From JAVJUS01 sp040220455 (lineage in GTDB: Bacteria; Pseudomonadota; Alphaproteobacteria; DSM-16000; Inquilinaceae), in assembly GCA_040220455.1 (NCBI GenBank), contig JAVJUS010000122.1, forward strand, positions 1 through 31,638: DNA of 31,638 nucleotides, read 5' to 3'. Shown here piece after piece: positions 1 through 8,137 of the stretch (positions are counted from its first letter, which is position 1; every line of letters starts with the position of its first letter). The position numbers and the translations under genes are program-made. Under the pieces are notes generated by a model. The model did not search any database. It saw nothing but the letters and a program-made list of their open reading frames with translations, and was not told the origin of the DNA.

Positions 1-235
1 GCTCGGCCCCGGGCAGGGGGCCCCCGGCGCGGTCGCGCGCGGCGGGGGGGGCGGCGAGGGCGGCGTCGCCGGTCGCGTGGTCGGCCTCCGCGCCCGGGGC
101 GACGACGCGACCGTCGATCGGGCTGACATCGTCGAACCAACGCCCGGTCTCGACGAAGCGGCCGCCGACGAAATTGGCGAGCCGGCGCGGTTCGGCCGAG
201 CCCGGATCCGTGCTCTCGCGCGCCGCCACCGTCAT
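1..235 (-). CDS. Aldehyde dehydrogenase, N-terminal part (2-hydroxymuconic or 2-aminomuconic semialdehyde dehydrogenase type)
   Basis: Only the first 78 codons are in the window; the gene runs leftward off the edge. The reading frame from ATG at 235 is open and reads ANFVGGRFVETGRWFDDV followed by SPIDGRVVA, the N-terminal beta-strand pattern (NFI-G-F-x(7-8)-FDDINPVDG) of NAD(P)-dependent aldehyde dehydrogenases of the muconic-semialdehyde group. These oxidise 2-hydroxymuconic or 2-aminomuconic semialdehyde in extradiol ring-cleavage pathways. The catalytic Cys and Glu lie outside the window, so substrate class is inferred from the neighbouring hydratase and decarboxylase. The first 60 bases are G/C homopolymer-rich and the protein there fits the family less well (APPAARDRAGG), which may reflect sequence error near a contig end. 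Confidence 0.72.
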   Translation of the reverse strand, partial: MTVAARESTDPGSAEPRRLANFVGGRFVETGRWFDDVSPIDGRVVAPGAEADHATGDAALAAPPAARDRAGGPLPGAE

Positions 236-301
236 CGGCCTGCCGCCCCCTGTCCGCCCGGCCGTCGCGCGCCGCGGAGACGCCGTGAGACCGATCGTTT
301 C

Positions 302-340
302 CATCTCACTTTATGAGATGTAATTGATTATCTTGAGATG
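302..340. promoter_or_regulatory. Candidate operator: inverted repeat CATCTCA/TGAGATG plus a third half-site
   Basis: CATCTCA (302-308) and TGAGATG (314-320) form a perfect 7-bp inverted repeat with a 5-bp spacer. A third TGAGATG (334-340) repeats the right arm exactly 20 bp further on, about two helical turns. The array sits across and just downstream of the candidate promoter of the aldehyde dehydrogenase gene, the usual place for a repressor such as a GntR, IclR, TetR or MarR family protein. No regulator gene is adjacent in the window. Confidence 0.45.
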
Positions 341-354
341 TTGATCCGGGGCAA
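327..354 (-). promoter_or_regulatory. Candidate sigma70-type promoter for the leftward aldehyde dehydrogenase gene
   Basis: On the minus strand a TTGCCC -35 box (349-354) is followed after 16 bp by a GATAAT -10 box (327-332). Both lie in a distinctly AT-rich pocket of otherwise very GC-rich DNA. Transcription would begin near 320 and give a leader of roughly 85 nt before the ATG at 235. Confidence 0.45.
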
Positions 355-455
355 TTAGTTTGTCAACGGGTTGCGGTTACGCCGGCATGATCGCCGGTGC
401 CCCGGACCTGGGGAATGCGACAGGAGGCCCGATGTCCGGACGGCCCGAGGGGCGT

Positions 456-1472
456 TCAGCGCGACCGGCGCTCGAAGGACAGGCTCGGCTTGCGCACGCC
501 GAAGGTCGGGAAGCGCGGCGCGGGCCGGGCGGCGGGCCGGTGCGCGGGCTCGGCCGGGGCCTCGCCAGGGCCCTCGTCGATTTCCGCCGGCGTCCCGGCG
601 CGCGCCGGCGCGGTCTCCGCGATCAGGTCCAGGGTCATCGCCGTCAGCGGGCTGTCGGCGTGGCAGTAGCCCTCGATCGCCGTGAAGTGGTTCAGTCCCG
701 GCTGGGCGAAGTCGCGCCCGTCGTTGCCCGCGGCGCGCCAGGCGGCCAGGTAGTCGGCGCTCTGGCGCAGGAACTCCGGCGTCTCGTCGCCGCCCACGGT
801 GACGACCAGCGGGCTCGGGCAGGGCCGCACGTCGAGCTGCGGGCTCTCGCGCATCACCGTGTCGTGGTCGAGCCTGAGCTTCGGCGCCAGCCAGCTATGG
901 GGCAGCGGGCGCAGGTCGAAGACCCCGCTGATCGCGATGCCCGCCTTGACGACGTCGCCGGGCAGGGCGTAGTCGCCCTCCCAGTCGGTGGCGAGCAGGC
1001 GGGCGACCTGCTGGCCGCCGGCGGAATGGCCGGCGACGACGACGCGTTCCGGGTCGCCGTTGTAGCGCTCGATATTGTGCCGGATCCAGGCGATCGCCGC
1101 GCGGCTCTGGCGCGTGATCTCGCTGATCGTGACAGCGGGGCAGAGGGCGTAGTTGGTCACGACCACGGTGGCGCCCCGGGCGACCGGACCGCGGGCGACC
1201 AGAGCGAACTCCTTGCTCGACAGGATGCGCCAGTATCCGCCGTGGATGAAGACGAAGACCGGCGCGCCCGGCTCGGCGGCGGGGTAGATGTCCAGGTGCT
1301 CCGCCCGGGTCGGGCCGAAGGGCACGTCGAGCACGGCGTCGAGCTCGCGGCGTGCCCGCTCGCTCTCGGTGACGAAGACGTCGGCGTAGCGCGGGAAATC
1401 CGGAACCGCCGATTCCACGTCGTATTCCCGATCGATCTCTTCCTGGCTGGCGAAGTCGCGATACAGTCGCAT
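456..1472 (-). CDS. Alpha/beta hydrolase, arylformamidase (kynurenine formamidase)-like
   Basis: The 338-residue protein has the alpha/beta-hydrolase fold. The oxyanion motif HGGYW is at residues 77-81, the nucleophile elbow GHSAGGQ has Ser150, and a likely Asp229 (VGGDE) and His262 (GLNHF) complete the triad. HGGxW is the hallmark of kynurenine/N-formylkynurenine formamidases and related small carboxylesterases, so hydrolysis of an aryl-formamide or short ester in the cytoplasm is likely; the exact substrate is not determined. The ATG at 1472 is chosen because homology-like sequence (YRDF, then VPDFPRYADVF) begins directly after it. The same frame stays open far upstream, but only as antisense to the SPFH gene. 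The last 50 residues are an Ala/Pro/Glu/Arg-rich tail with no domain, unusual for the family. It is divergent from the SPFH gene, with 111 bp between. Confidence 0.82.
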   Translation of the reverse strand: MRLYRDFASQEEIDREYDVESAVPDFPRYADVFVTESERARRELDAVLDVPFGPTRAEHLDIYPAAEPGAPVFVFIHGGYWRILSSKEFALVARGPVARGATVVVTNYALCPAVTISEITRQSRAAIAWIRHNIERYNGDPERVVVAGHSAGGQQVARLLATDWEGDYALPGDVVKAGIAISGVFDLRPLPHSWLAPKLRLDHDTVMRESPQLDVRPCPSPLVVTVGGDETPEFLRQSADYLAAWRAAGNDGRDFAQPGLNHFTAIEGYCHADSPLTAMTLDLIAETAPARAGTPAEIDEGPGEAPAEPAHRPAARPAPRFPTFGVRKPSLSFERRSR

Positions 1473-1583
1473 TCGGCGGTAATCCCCGATCCCGCCGGCG
1501 GCCGCGTGCGGCCAGCCGGTCCCCTCGTTCCGTCTCCGCCGCGCCCCGCGCGCCGGTCCACACATCGGTAGGACAATAGGGCC

Positions 1584-3383
1584 ATGGACCAGCTCGGCAC
1601 CATCCTCCTGACGATCGTCATCCTCGTCGTCGCGATCGTGATCGCCTGGCTCATCCTGTGGAAGCTCTACCAGCGCTCGACGACGGAACTCGCCTTCGTG
1701 CGCACCGGCTTCCTCGGCCGCCGGGTGGTCATCGACGGCGGCGCCTTCGTGATCCCCGTGCTGCACGAGGTCACGCGCGTCGGGATGAACACGATCCGGC
1801 TGGAGGTCCAGCGCGCGGAGACGCAGTCGATCATGACCGCCGATCGGCTGCGCGTGGACGTCACGGCGGCCTTCTACGTGCGCGTCGCGCCGAACGCGGA
1901 GGCCGTCGCCCGCGCCGCCCAGTCCCTCGGCCGCCGCACCCAGTCCCAGGAGGGCATGGCCGAGCTGCTGGACGGCAAGTTCGTCGCCGCCCTGCGCGCC
2001 CGCGCGGCGACGATGTCGCTGGAGGACCTGCACGCCCGGCGCGGCGACTTCATCGCGGAGATCGGCGCCGCCGTCGCGGAGACGCTGGAGCACAACGGCC
2101 TGGAGCTCGAAAGCGCCTCGATCACCCGGCTTGAGCAGACCGGTCGCGAGCACTTCAACCCGGGCAACGCCTTCGACGCGGAGGGCCTGACCAAGCTCAC
2201 CGAGCAGATCGAGGAGCGCCGCCGCCGCCGCAACGAGATCGAGCAGGACACGACGGTCGCCATCGAGGTCAAGAACCTGGAGGCCGAGCGCCGGCGCCTG
2301 GAGATCCAGCGCGACGAGGAGTTCGCGCGCCTGGAGCAGCAGCGCGAGATCGCGACGCGCCGGGCCGACCAGCACTCCGACGTGGCGACCCACGAGCAGA
2401 TCCAGCAGCGCCGCTCCGCCGAGGCCGAGATCGAGTCCCGGGACGCGGTCGAGCGCTCGCGCATCGCCTCGGATCGTGGGCTGGAGGAGGAGCGCATCCG
2501 GGCCAAGATGCGCACCCGCACCGCCGAGATCGACAGCCAGCGCGAGCTGGAGAAGGCGGATATCGAGCGCCGCCAGGACATCGAGATCACCGAGCAGCTT
2601 CGCGAGATCGCCGTCGCCGAGCAGTCCAAGGCCCGGGCCAAGGCGCTGACCGAGGCCGAGGAGGCGCGCGCCGCCGCGGTCAAGGCCGAGGAGGCGGTCG
2701 CCACCGCCCGCGAGGTCGAGCGTGCCGAGCGCACAACCCGTGTCGAGGCGATCGAGGCGCTCGCCCGCGTCGACCGGGAGGGCAAGGCCCGCATCGCCAG
2801 CGCCGAGGCCGAGGCGGACGCCGCCAAGCATTCGGGCGAGGCGACGCGTCTCGTCGCCGAAGCCGAGGCGGCGGCGGAAAAGCTGCGCGCCGAGGCCGCC
2901 GAGATCCGCGCCCGGGTCGAGGCCGAGGCCGAGCGCGCGCGCAACGAGGCCGACAACGCGCTCAGCGACGAGGCGCGCTCGCTGCGCCTGCGCCTGGCCG
3001 TCGTCGAGCGCATGGAGGCGATCGTGCGCGAGAGCGTGCGGCCGATCGAGAGGATCGACGGCGTCAAGATCCTGCATATCGACGGCTATGGGCCCGCGCC
3101 GGGCTCCGCGCTCGCTGCGGCCGGCGGAGGCGGCGGCGGCTCGGGCGAGGGCGGCTGGGCCGACCAACTCGTCAACAGCGCGTTGCGCCATCGCGGCCAG
3201 GCGCCGGTGGTCGACTATCTCCTGAGCGAGATCGGCATCTCCGACGTCAGTCCGCAGGGCCTCAACGAGGCGCTGGGCCGGCTCGCCGGGGTGCCGGAGC
3301 CGGGCGCCGCGCCGCGCCGGGGCAAGGGTGCCGGCAAGGGGCCGGGTGCCAGGGAGTCCGGTGCCAGGGAGTCCGGTGAATGA
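1584..3383 (+). CDS. SPFH/flotillin-like membrane protein (YqiK family)
   Basis: The 599-residue protein starts with one membrane anchor (about residues 5-28, ILLTIVILVVAIVIAWLI). An SPFH (band 7) domain follows at about 30-200. A very long charged, Ala/Glu/Arg-rich coiled coil spans about 205-480, and a Gly-rich linker leads to a small C-terminal segment. This is the architecture of bacterial flotillins and YqiK, which oligomerise at the inner membrane and organise membrane microdomains. Its stop codon overlaps the start of the hydratase gene (ATGA at 3380), so the two are probably translationally coupled. That is an odd partnership for a catabolic enzyme. The C-terminus carries a 15-bp tandem duplication. 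No NfeD-like partner gene is nearby. Confidence 0.85.
   Translation: MDQLGTILLTIVILVVAIVIAWLILWKLYQRSTTELAFVRTGFLGRRVVIDGGAFVIPVLHEVTRVGMNTIRLEVQRAETQSIMTADRLRVDVTAAFYVRVAPNAEAVARAAQSLGRRTQSQEGMAELLDGKFVAALRARAATMSLEDLHARRGDFIAEIGAAVAETLEHNGLELESASITRLEQTGREHFNPGNAFDAEGLTKLTEQIEERRRRRNEIEQDTTVAIEVKNLEAERRRLEIQRDEEFARLEQQREIATRRADQHSDVATHEQIQQRRSAEAEIESRDAVERSRIASDRGLEEERIRAKMRTRTAEIDSQRELEKADIERRQDIEITEQLREIAVAEQSKARAKALTEAEEARAAAVKAEEAVATAREVERAERTTRVEAIEALARVDREGKARIASAEAEADAAKHSGEATRLVAEAEAAAEKLRAEAAEIRARVEAEAERARNEADNALSDEARSLRLRLAVVERMEAIVRESVRPIERIDGVKILHIDGYGPAPGSALAAAGGGGGGSGEGGWADQLVNSALRHRGQAPVVDYLLSEIGISDVSPQGLNEALGRLAGVPEPGAAPRRGKGAGKGPGARESGARESGE
3345..3374 (+). repeat. 15-bp tandem duplication in the 3' end of the SPFH gene
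   Basis: GGTGCCAGGGAGTCC occurs twice in perfect tandem (3345-3359 and 3360-3374), giving a repeated Gly-Ala-Arg-Glu-Ser in the protein tail. It looks like a recent in-frame slippage product and could vary between strains. Confidence 0.8.
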
Positions 3384-4195
3384 CCGGGCCGGGCCTGGAG
3401 GCCGAGACCGTCCGCGCGCTCGCCGACGCCCTTTTCGAGGCCGGGCGCACGCGCACCGCGATCGAGCCGCTGACCACCGGCGCGCTGGGCAAGACCGACG
3501 AGGCGTCCGCCTATGCCGTCCAGCAGGTCAACACCGACCGCGCCCTGTCGGCCGGGCGCCGGCTGGTCGGGCGCAAGATCGGGCTGACGGCGCGCAGCGT
3601 GCAGGCCCAGCTCGGTGTCGACCAGCCCGACTACGGCATGATCTTCGCCGACATGGTGCTCGCCGACGCCGACGAGATTCCGGCCGACCGGCTGATCCAG
3701 CCGCGCGTCGAGGCCGAGGTGGCGCTGGTGCTGGAGCGCGATCTCGACATGGACATGCCGACGATCGCCGACGTGATCCGCGCCACCGCCTTCGCCGCCG
3801 CCGCGATCGAGGTGGTCGACAGCCGGGTCGCCGGCTGGCGCATCACCTTCGCCGACACCGTGGCCGACAACGCGTCGTCGGGGCTCGTCGTGCTCGGCGG
3901 CGGCATCGCGCCGCTCGACCGGGTCGATCTGCGCCTGTGCGGCATGGTCATGGAGCGCGCGGGCGAGGAGGTCTCGACCGGCGTCGGCGCGGCCTGTCTG
4001 GGCCATCCGCTGGCCGCGGCGACCTGGCTGGCGCGCAAGGCCGTCGCCACGGGCCGGCCGCTGGCCGCCGGCGACCTGATCATGACCGGGGCGCTCGGCC
4101 CCATGGTGCCGGCGCGGCCGGGCGAGGTCTACGAGGCCCGTATCTCCGGCCTGGGCACGGTGCGGGCCGCCTTCGCGGCCGGAGATCGGGCATGA
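3380..4195 (+). CDS. 2-oxopent-4-enoate (2-hydroxypenta-2,4-dienoate) hydratase
   Basis: The 271-residue enzyme belongs to the fumarylacetoacetate hydrolase/MhpD-DmpE superfamily. It adds water to 2-hydroxypenta-2,4-dienoate to give 4-hydroxy-2-oxovalerate in the lower meta-cleavage pathway. The GRKIGLT motif gives catalytic Lys66, and the metal-binding acidic residues are Glu111 and Glu113 (RVEAEV) and Glu144 (AIEVVDSR). The C-terminal half has the typical ADNASSG and MTGALGP segments. The ATG overlaps the TGA of the SPFH gene, and the decarboxylase follows 13 bp downstream. In known pathways these two enzymes form a physical complex, which supports the assignment. The family includes close paralogues, but the pairing makes this call strong. 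Confidence 0.88.
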   Translation: MTGPGLEAETVRALADALFEAGRTRTAIEPLTTGALGKTDEASAYAVQQVNTDRALSAGRRLVGRKIGLTARSVQAQLGVDQPDYGMIFADMVLADADEIPADRLIQPRVEAEVALVLERDLDMDMPTIADVIRATAFAAAAIEVVDSRVAGWRITFADTVADNASSGLVVLGGGIAPLDRVDLRLCGMVMERAGEEVSTGVGAACLGHPLAAATWLARKAVATGRPLAAGDLIMTGALGPMVPARPGEVYEARISGLGTVRAAFAAGDRA

Positions 4196-4208
4196 GGACA
4201 GGGGGGGC

Positions 4209-4982
4209 ATGAGGATGGCCGATCTCGAAGCGCTCGCCGGCATCGTCGACGAGGCCGCGCGCACCGCGACGCCGGTGACCCAGCTCAGCGAAGGCGTCGA
4301 TTTCTCGGTCGCCGAGGCTTACGAGATCCAGCGCCTGTCGATCGCCCGGCGCCTTGCCCGGGGCGAGGCGCGTGCCGGGCTCAAGATGGGCTTCACCAGC
4401 CGGGCCAAGATGGCCCAGATGGGGCTGTCGGACCTGATCTGGGGCCGGCTGACCGACGCCATGCGGATCGAGGAGGGCGGCCGCGCCGACGCGGCGCGCT
4501 ACATCCACCCGCGCTGCGAGCCCGAGGTCGCCTTCCTGATCGGCGCGCCGCTGGCCGGCGTCCTGTCTCCGGCCGAGGCGATGGCGCATGTCGAGGCCGT
4601 GGCCCCGGCGCTGGAGGTGATCGACAGCCGGTACGAGAACTTCAAGTTCACGCTGACGGACGTGATCGCCGACAACGCCTCGTCCTCCGGCTTCGTGCTC
4701 GGCCCATGGAACCCGCCGGATGTGGATGTCGGCAATCTGGGCATGGTGCTGGAGGTCGACGGCCGGCCGGTCCAGGTCGGCTCCTCGGCCGCGATTCTCG
4801 GCCATCCGGGCCGCTCGCTGGCCGCCGCCGCGCGGGTCGCCGCGGAGGCGGGGGAAGTGATCGAGCCCGGCTGGATCGTCATGGCCGGCGGGGCGACGGC
4901 GGCCGTCGCGCTCGCCCCCGGCGCCCATGTCCGGGTGGCGGTCGAGCGCCTCGGGCAAGCCGGCTTCCGGTTGGCGTCATGA
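4209..4982 (+). CDS. 4-oxalocrotonate decarboxylase (2-oxo-3-hexenedioate decarboxylase)
   Basis: The 257-residue protein is a paralogue of the preceding hydratase and has the signature of the DmpH/XylI/AmnE decarboxylases: LKMGFTSRAKMAQMG (Lys59) and DLIWGRLTD. The metal ligands are Glu104 and Glu106 (CEPEVAF) and Glu136 (ALEVIDSR). It decarboxylates 2-oxohex-3-enedioate to 2-hydroxypenta-2,4-dienoate, the substrate of the enzyme encoded just upstream. A G-rich stretch (ACAGGGGGGG) precedes the ATG at 4209; an alternative ATG is at 4215. The ring-cleavage dioxygenase, tautomerase, aldolase and acylating aldehyde dehydrogenase of the full pathway are not in the window. Confidence 0.9.
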   Translation: MRMADLEALAGIVDEAARTATPVTQLSEGVDFSVAEAYEIQRLSIARRLARGEARAGLKMGFTSRAKMAQMGLSDLIWGRLTDAMRIEEGGRADAARYIHPRCEPEVAFLIGAPLAGVLSPAEAMAHVEAVAPALEVIDSRYENFKFTLTDVIADNASSSGFVLGPWNPPDVDVGNLGMVLEVDGRPVQVGSSAAILGHPGRSLAAAARVAAEAGEVIEPGWIVMAGGATAAVALAPGAHVRVAVERLGQAGFRLAS

Positions 4983-5287
4983 CGCCAGCCCCTCGGTCCA
5001 ACCCCTCGGTATCGTCACGGCAACCGGTGGCGGGCGCAGGAGATCGACTTTTTCCGATCAGCCTACCGACCGCCGCACGCGACGGCCACGGTTGGCGTTG
5101 CGATGCCTTGTTGCGCCTGGGCCCGTTCCCGTGACAACGCCGCATCTCCCTATCGGTGGAGACTCGGCCGCCGCCGCGTGACAAGGGCAGCGAAGCCGTC
5201 GACAATGATCGTACATGGGAATTCACCTGCGTGGCGGACAGCAGCGTCGGCGTCCGCGCCCTCACCCTTCCTCCAGGAGGCTCCGCG
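4983..5287. other. Intergenic region upstream of the M20 amidohydrolase gene
   Basis: No gene with recognisable homology is seen in these 305 bases. The stretch contains the candidate promoter at 5178-5206. The reading frame of the M20 gene is open back to 5156, but that part reads as low-complexity sequence unrelated to the family. Confidence 0.6.
5178..5206 (+). promoter_or_regulatory. Candidate sigma70-type promoter for the M20 amidohydrolase gene
   Basis: GTGACA (5178-5183, 5/6 match to TTGACA) and GACAAT (5201-5206, 4/6 match to TATAAT) are separated by the optimal 17 bp. Transcription would start near 5213, giving a leader of about 75 nt to the ATG at 5288. This supports that start over the in-frame ATG at 5156. 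Confidence 0.5.
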
Positions 5288-6526
5288 ATGAGCTCGACGC
5301 CACTCGCGATCGATTCCGGCCGGCTCATGGAGACGTTCGAGGCGATGAACCGGATCGGCGCCACCGCGGCGGGCGGCGTTCACAGATTGGCGCTGTCGGA
5401 GGAGGACCGGCGTGCCCGCGATCTGCTCGTCCACTGGGCCCGGCAGAGCGGCTACGCCGTCGCCGTCGATGCCATCGGTTCGGTCTTCCTGCGGCGCGAC
5501 GGGCGCGATGGGGACGCGCCGCCGATCGTGATCGGCAGCCACCTGGACAGCCAGCCCATGGCCGGCCGCTACGACGGGCCGGCCGGCGTCCTCACCGCAT
5601 TGGAGGTCCTGCGGACGCTCGATGACGCGGGGATCGCGACGGCCCGCCCGGTCGAAGTCGTCGACTGGACGAACGAGGAAGGAGCGCGCTTCGCGCCACC
5701 TCTGCTCGGTTCCGCCGTCTTCTCGGGCGCCCTCGGTCTCGACGACGCCCTGGCCATCACCGATGCCGACGGCGTCGTCCTCGGCGATGCGCTGGCCGAT
5801 ATCGGCTACGCCGGTGCCGAGCAGCCCGGGCATCCGATCGCCGGCTACGTCGAGGTTCATATCGAGCAGGGTCGGGTCCTGGAGCGGCGAGGGGCGTCGA
5901 TCGGGATCGTCACCGGCGTGGTCGGCATTCGCGACCTTCGCATCACCGTGACCGGCGAGAGCACGCATGCCGGGCCGACCCCGCTGGCGGACCGGCGCGA
6001 TGCCCTGGTCGGCGCTTCGGAGATGGTCCTGGCGCTGAACCGTCTCGGCCTCGATCGCGGCGAAGGCGCCCGGGTCACCGTCGGACGGTTCGAGGTTCCC
6101 TCCGCGTCGCACAGCGTGGTGCCCGGCCGGGTCGCGTTCGTCGTCGACCTGCGTCACCCGGCGCAGGAGGGCGTCGACGGTCTCGAGGCGGAGGTGCGCG
6201 AGACGGTTCGGGCGATCGGCGAGGAGCGCGGCCTGGACGTCACGATCGAGCCGTTCTTCTCGAACCCGGCCCGGCCCTTCCATGACGACGTGCGGTCGGC
6301 CATCGCGCGGGCAGCCGCCGCGCACGGTCTGCCGGTTCACGACCTGCCGAGCTGGGCCGGCCACGACGCCTGGAACATGGCGCCCCTCGCGCCGTCCGGC
6401 ATGATTTTCATCCCGTGCCGCGACGGAGTCTCGCACAACGAAGCCGAACATGCCGAACCGCGACACCTGATCGATGCGGCGAACGTCCTTCTGGGGACGA
6501 CCCTGGCCCTGGCGGGCCCCGCCTGA
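5288..6526 (+). CDS. M20-family N-carbamoyl-amino-acid hydrolase / allantoate amidohydrolase-like metalloenzyme
   Basis: The 412-residue protein belongs to the Zn-dependent amidase/hydantoinase/carbamoylase group. These are cytoplasmic enzymes that hydrolyse ureido or carbamoyl groups (N-carbamoyl-L-amino acids, beta-ureidopropionate, allantoate). Bimetal ligands are visible: His85 (GSHLDSQ), Asp96 (YDGPAG), Glu130/Glu131 (WTNEEG), His191 (VHIEQG) and His383 (SHNEAE). The dimerisation lid lies between about residues 210 and 320 (GESTHAGPTPL). The ATG at 5288 is chosen because CAGGAGG lies 8-14 bases upstream and the family N-terminus follows. The gene is convergent with the amidase, with 7 bp between. 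With the neighbouring amide transporter this suggests uptake and hydrolysis of ureides or amides. The exact substrate cannot be read from the sequence. Confidence 0.88.
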   Translation: MSSTPLAIDSGRLMETFEAMNRIGATAAGGVHRLALSEEDRRARDLLVHWARQSGYAVAVDAIGSVFLRRDGRDGDAPPIVIGSHLDSQPMAGRYDGPAGVLTALEVLRTLDDAGIATARPVEVVDWTNEEGARFAPPLLGSAVFSGALGLDDALAITDADGVVLGDALADIGYAGAEQPGHPIAGYVEVHIEQGRVLERRGASIGIVTGVVGIRDLRITVTGESTHAGPTPLADRRDALVGASEMVLALNRLGLDRGEGARVTVGRFEVPSASHSVVPGRVAFVVDLRHPAQEGVDGLEAEVRETVRAIGEERGLDVTIEPFFSNPARPFHDDVRSAIARAAAAHGLPVHDLPSWAGHDAWNMAPLAPSGMIFIPCRDGVSHNEAEHAEPRHLIDAANVLLGTTLALAGPA

Positions 6527-6533
6527 CCGGGGC

Positions 6534-8042
6534 TCAGCCGGTCGGGAAGAGATGTTCGACCGCGGCAGCCGCCGCGAGGACGGTGGCGTCGTCGAAATGC
6601 CGCCCGGTCAGCATCAGACCCACGGGCAGACCGTCGACCGTGCCGCACGGAACGCTGATCGAGGGATGCCCGGTCATGTTGAAGGCCGCCGTGTTGCCGA
6701 GCATGCTCCAGCCGCTGAGCACGCGCTCCTCGAAATCGAGGTCGGGTCGATAGCGGTGCGCCGTCGTCGGTGTCGTCGGCATCGCGAGGACGTCGACGGA
6801 TCGTAGCGGATGGTCGTAGGCCTCGCGCAGCCACGGCCTCAGCGTCTGCGCCTTGGCATAGAGGCGACCGTGAAACGAGCGGCGGAGATAGGTACCGAGC
6901 ACCAGGTGCAGCTTGGCCTGCGGTGGCAGCCGGTCCGATCCCGCATCCAGGGCCCGCCCGAAGGCCTCGGCCATCTCCGGAATGTAGGTCCCCTCCCAGC
7001 CGTAGCCGCTGGCGTTGGTCCGGAAGGCCATGGCGATGGACTCCGAATAGAGTCCCCAGATGACGGGGGCCGCCTCCTCATGGGCCGGAATATCGATCTC
7101 CGTTACCGCGGCTCCCGTCCGGGCCAGCGCGTCGATAGCCTCGCGGACGGCCGAGTCGACGGCCGGGTCCGCGCCGTCGAGCCCGAAGCCCTGCCGGACG
7201 ACCCCGATGCGCAGGCCGCTACCGGACTTCGCGTCGAGCGCTTCGCTGTAGCGCTCGACGCGAAGTCCCCGCTGACGGGGATCGCCGTCGTCCTTGCCGG
7301 CCACGACCTCGAGCGCCTGCGCCACCTCGGCGACCGTCCGCGCCATCGGTCCGACATGGTCGTAGGTATGGTCGAGCCCGACAATGCCTCCATAGGGGAT
7401 GAGGCCATGGGTCGGCTTGAGCCCGACGACGCCGCACCATGCCGCCGGGATGCGGATCGAGCCGCCCTGATCGGCGCCGAAGGTCAGGTCGAAGTCCGGA
7501 TAGCTCAAGGCCGCGGCCGATCCGCCCGACGATCCACCCGCCAGCCGTTCCGGGTCATGCGGGTTGAAGGTCGGCCCGTGATCGCTGGTATCGCCCGCGC
7601 CCGAAAAGGCGAACTTGTCCATGTTGAGGATGCCACGGATCTCCGCGCCCGCGTCGAGCAGGCGCGCCACCAGCGTCGAGTCGGTCGACGGCGTGTAGTC
7701 GAGGATGGCCGAGCCGCAGGTCATCGGCACGCCGGCGACCGCGATCGAGTCCTTCAGCCCGACCCGCCATCCGTCGAGGGCTCCGGACCCGGTCGCCGGC
7801 ACGCTACACCGACGCAGGATCGCATTGCATGGGTCGTCGTCCTGTTCGGGCCGCGTTCCGGCCTCCCGTCCCCGGGTGTCGATCGGCGAAGTCGCGTCCG
7901 GCAGCGTGTCGAGCCGATCGAAGAACGGCATGAACCGGTCGAGAAGCCGGTCGAGGGCGGCCTCTTCGCCCTCGGACAGCGTAAAGCGGTTCTCGCTTGC
8001 CAGAGGCCGCAGCTCGGGCTTTTCCGGTCTTCGCAACGCCAT
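6534..8042 (-). CDS. Amidase-signature family amidase (RhAmidase-like)
   Basis: The 502-residue enzyme has the Ser-cisSer-Lys triad of the amidase signature family: Lys97 (GLKDSIAV), Ser171 (GGSSGGSAA) and Ser195 (GADQGGSIRIPA). The spacing is nearly identical to that of the enantioselective Rhodococcus amidases. It has the long N-terminal extension of about 90 residues typical of that group and the CGVVGLKPTHGLIPYGG segment. It would hydrolyse an aliphatic or aryl amide to acid and ammonia. The ATG at 8042 has GGAGAGG 8-14 bases upstream; the open frame continues to 8144 without family similarity. It is divergent from the transporter gene at 8311 and probably acts on the imported compound. 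Confidence 0.9.
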   Translation of the reverse strand: MALRRPEKPELRPLASENRFTLSEGEEAALDRLLDRFMPFFDRLDTLPDATSPIDTRGREAGTRPEQDDDPCNAILRRCSVPATGSGALDGWRVGLKDSIAVAGVPMTCGSAILDYTPSTDSTLVARLLDAGAEIRGILNMDKFAFSGAGDTSDHGPTFNPHDPERLAGGSSGGSAAALSYPDFDLTFGADQGGSIRIPAAWCGVVGLKPTHGLIPYGGIVGLDHTYDHVGPMARTVAEVAQALEVVAGKDDGDPRQRGLRVERYSEALDAKSGSGLRIGVVRQGFGLDGADPAVDSAVREAIDALARTGAAVTEIDIPAHEEAAPVIWGLYSESIAMAFRTNASGYGWEGTYIPEMAEAFGRALDAGSDRLPPQAKLHLVLGTYLRRSFHGRLYAKAQTLRPWLREAYDHPLRSVDVLAMPTTPTTAHRYRPDLDFEERVLSGWSMLGNTAAFNMTGHPSISVPCGTVDGLPVGLMLTGRHFDDATVLAAAAAVEHLFPTG

Positions 8043-8137
8043 GGGTCGTCCTCTCCGTTGCAGCGGCTTCGGGCGTCGCATCGACCCCGGACCATCCGAT
8101 TCCGACGTATCGCCAGTCTGACATGCCCGCAAAGGGG

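Noticed and set aside
1874..3067. Ser/Arg-rich minus-strand frame opposite the SPFH coiled coil
   Set aside because: It mirrors the repetitive Glu/Ala/Arg codons of the real gene and has no independent start signal or homology.
456..3191. A 911-codon minus-strand frame covering the hydrolase and the whole SPFH gene
   Set aside because: Only the part from 1472 leftward has enzyme motifs. The remainder is the antisense shadow of the coiled-coil SPFH gene, a common artefact in GC-rich DNA.
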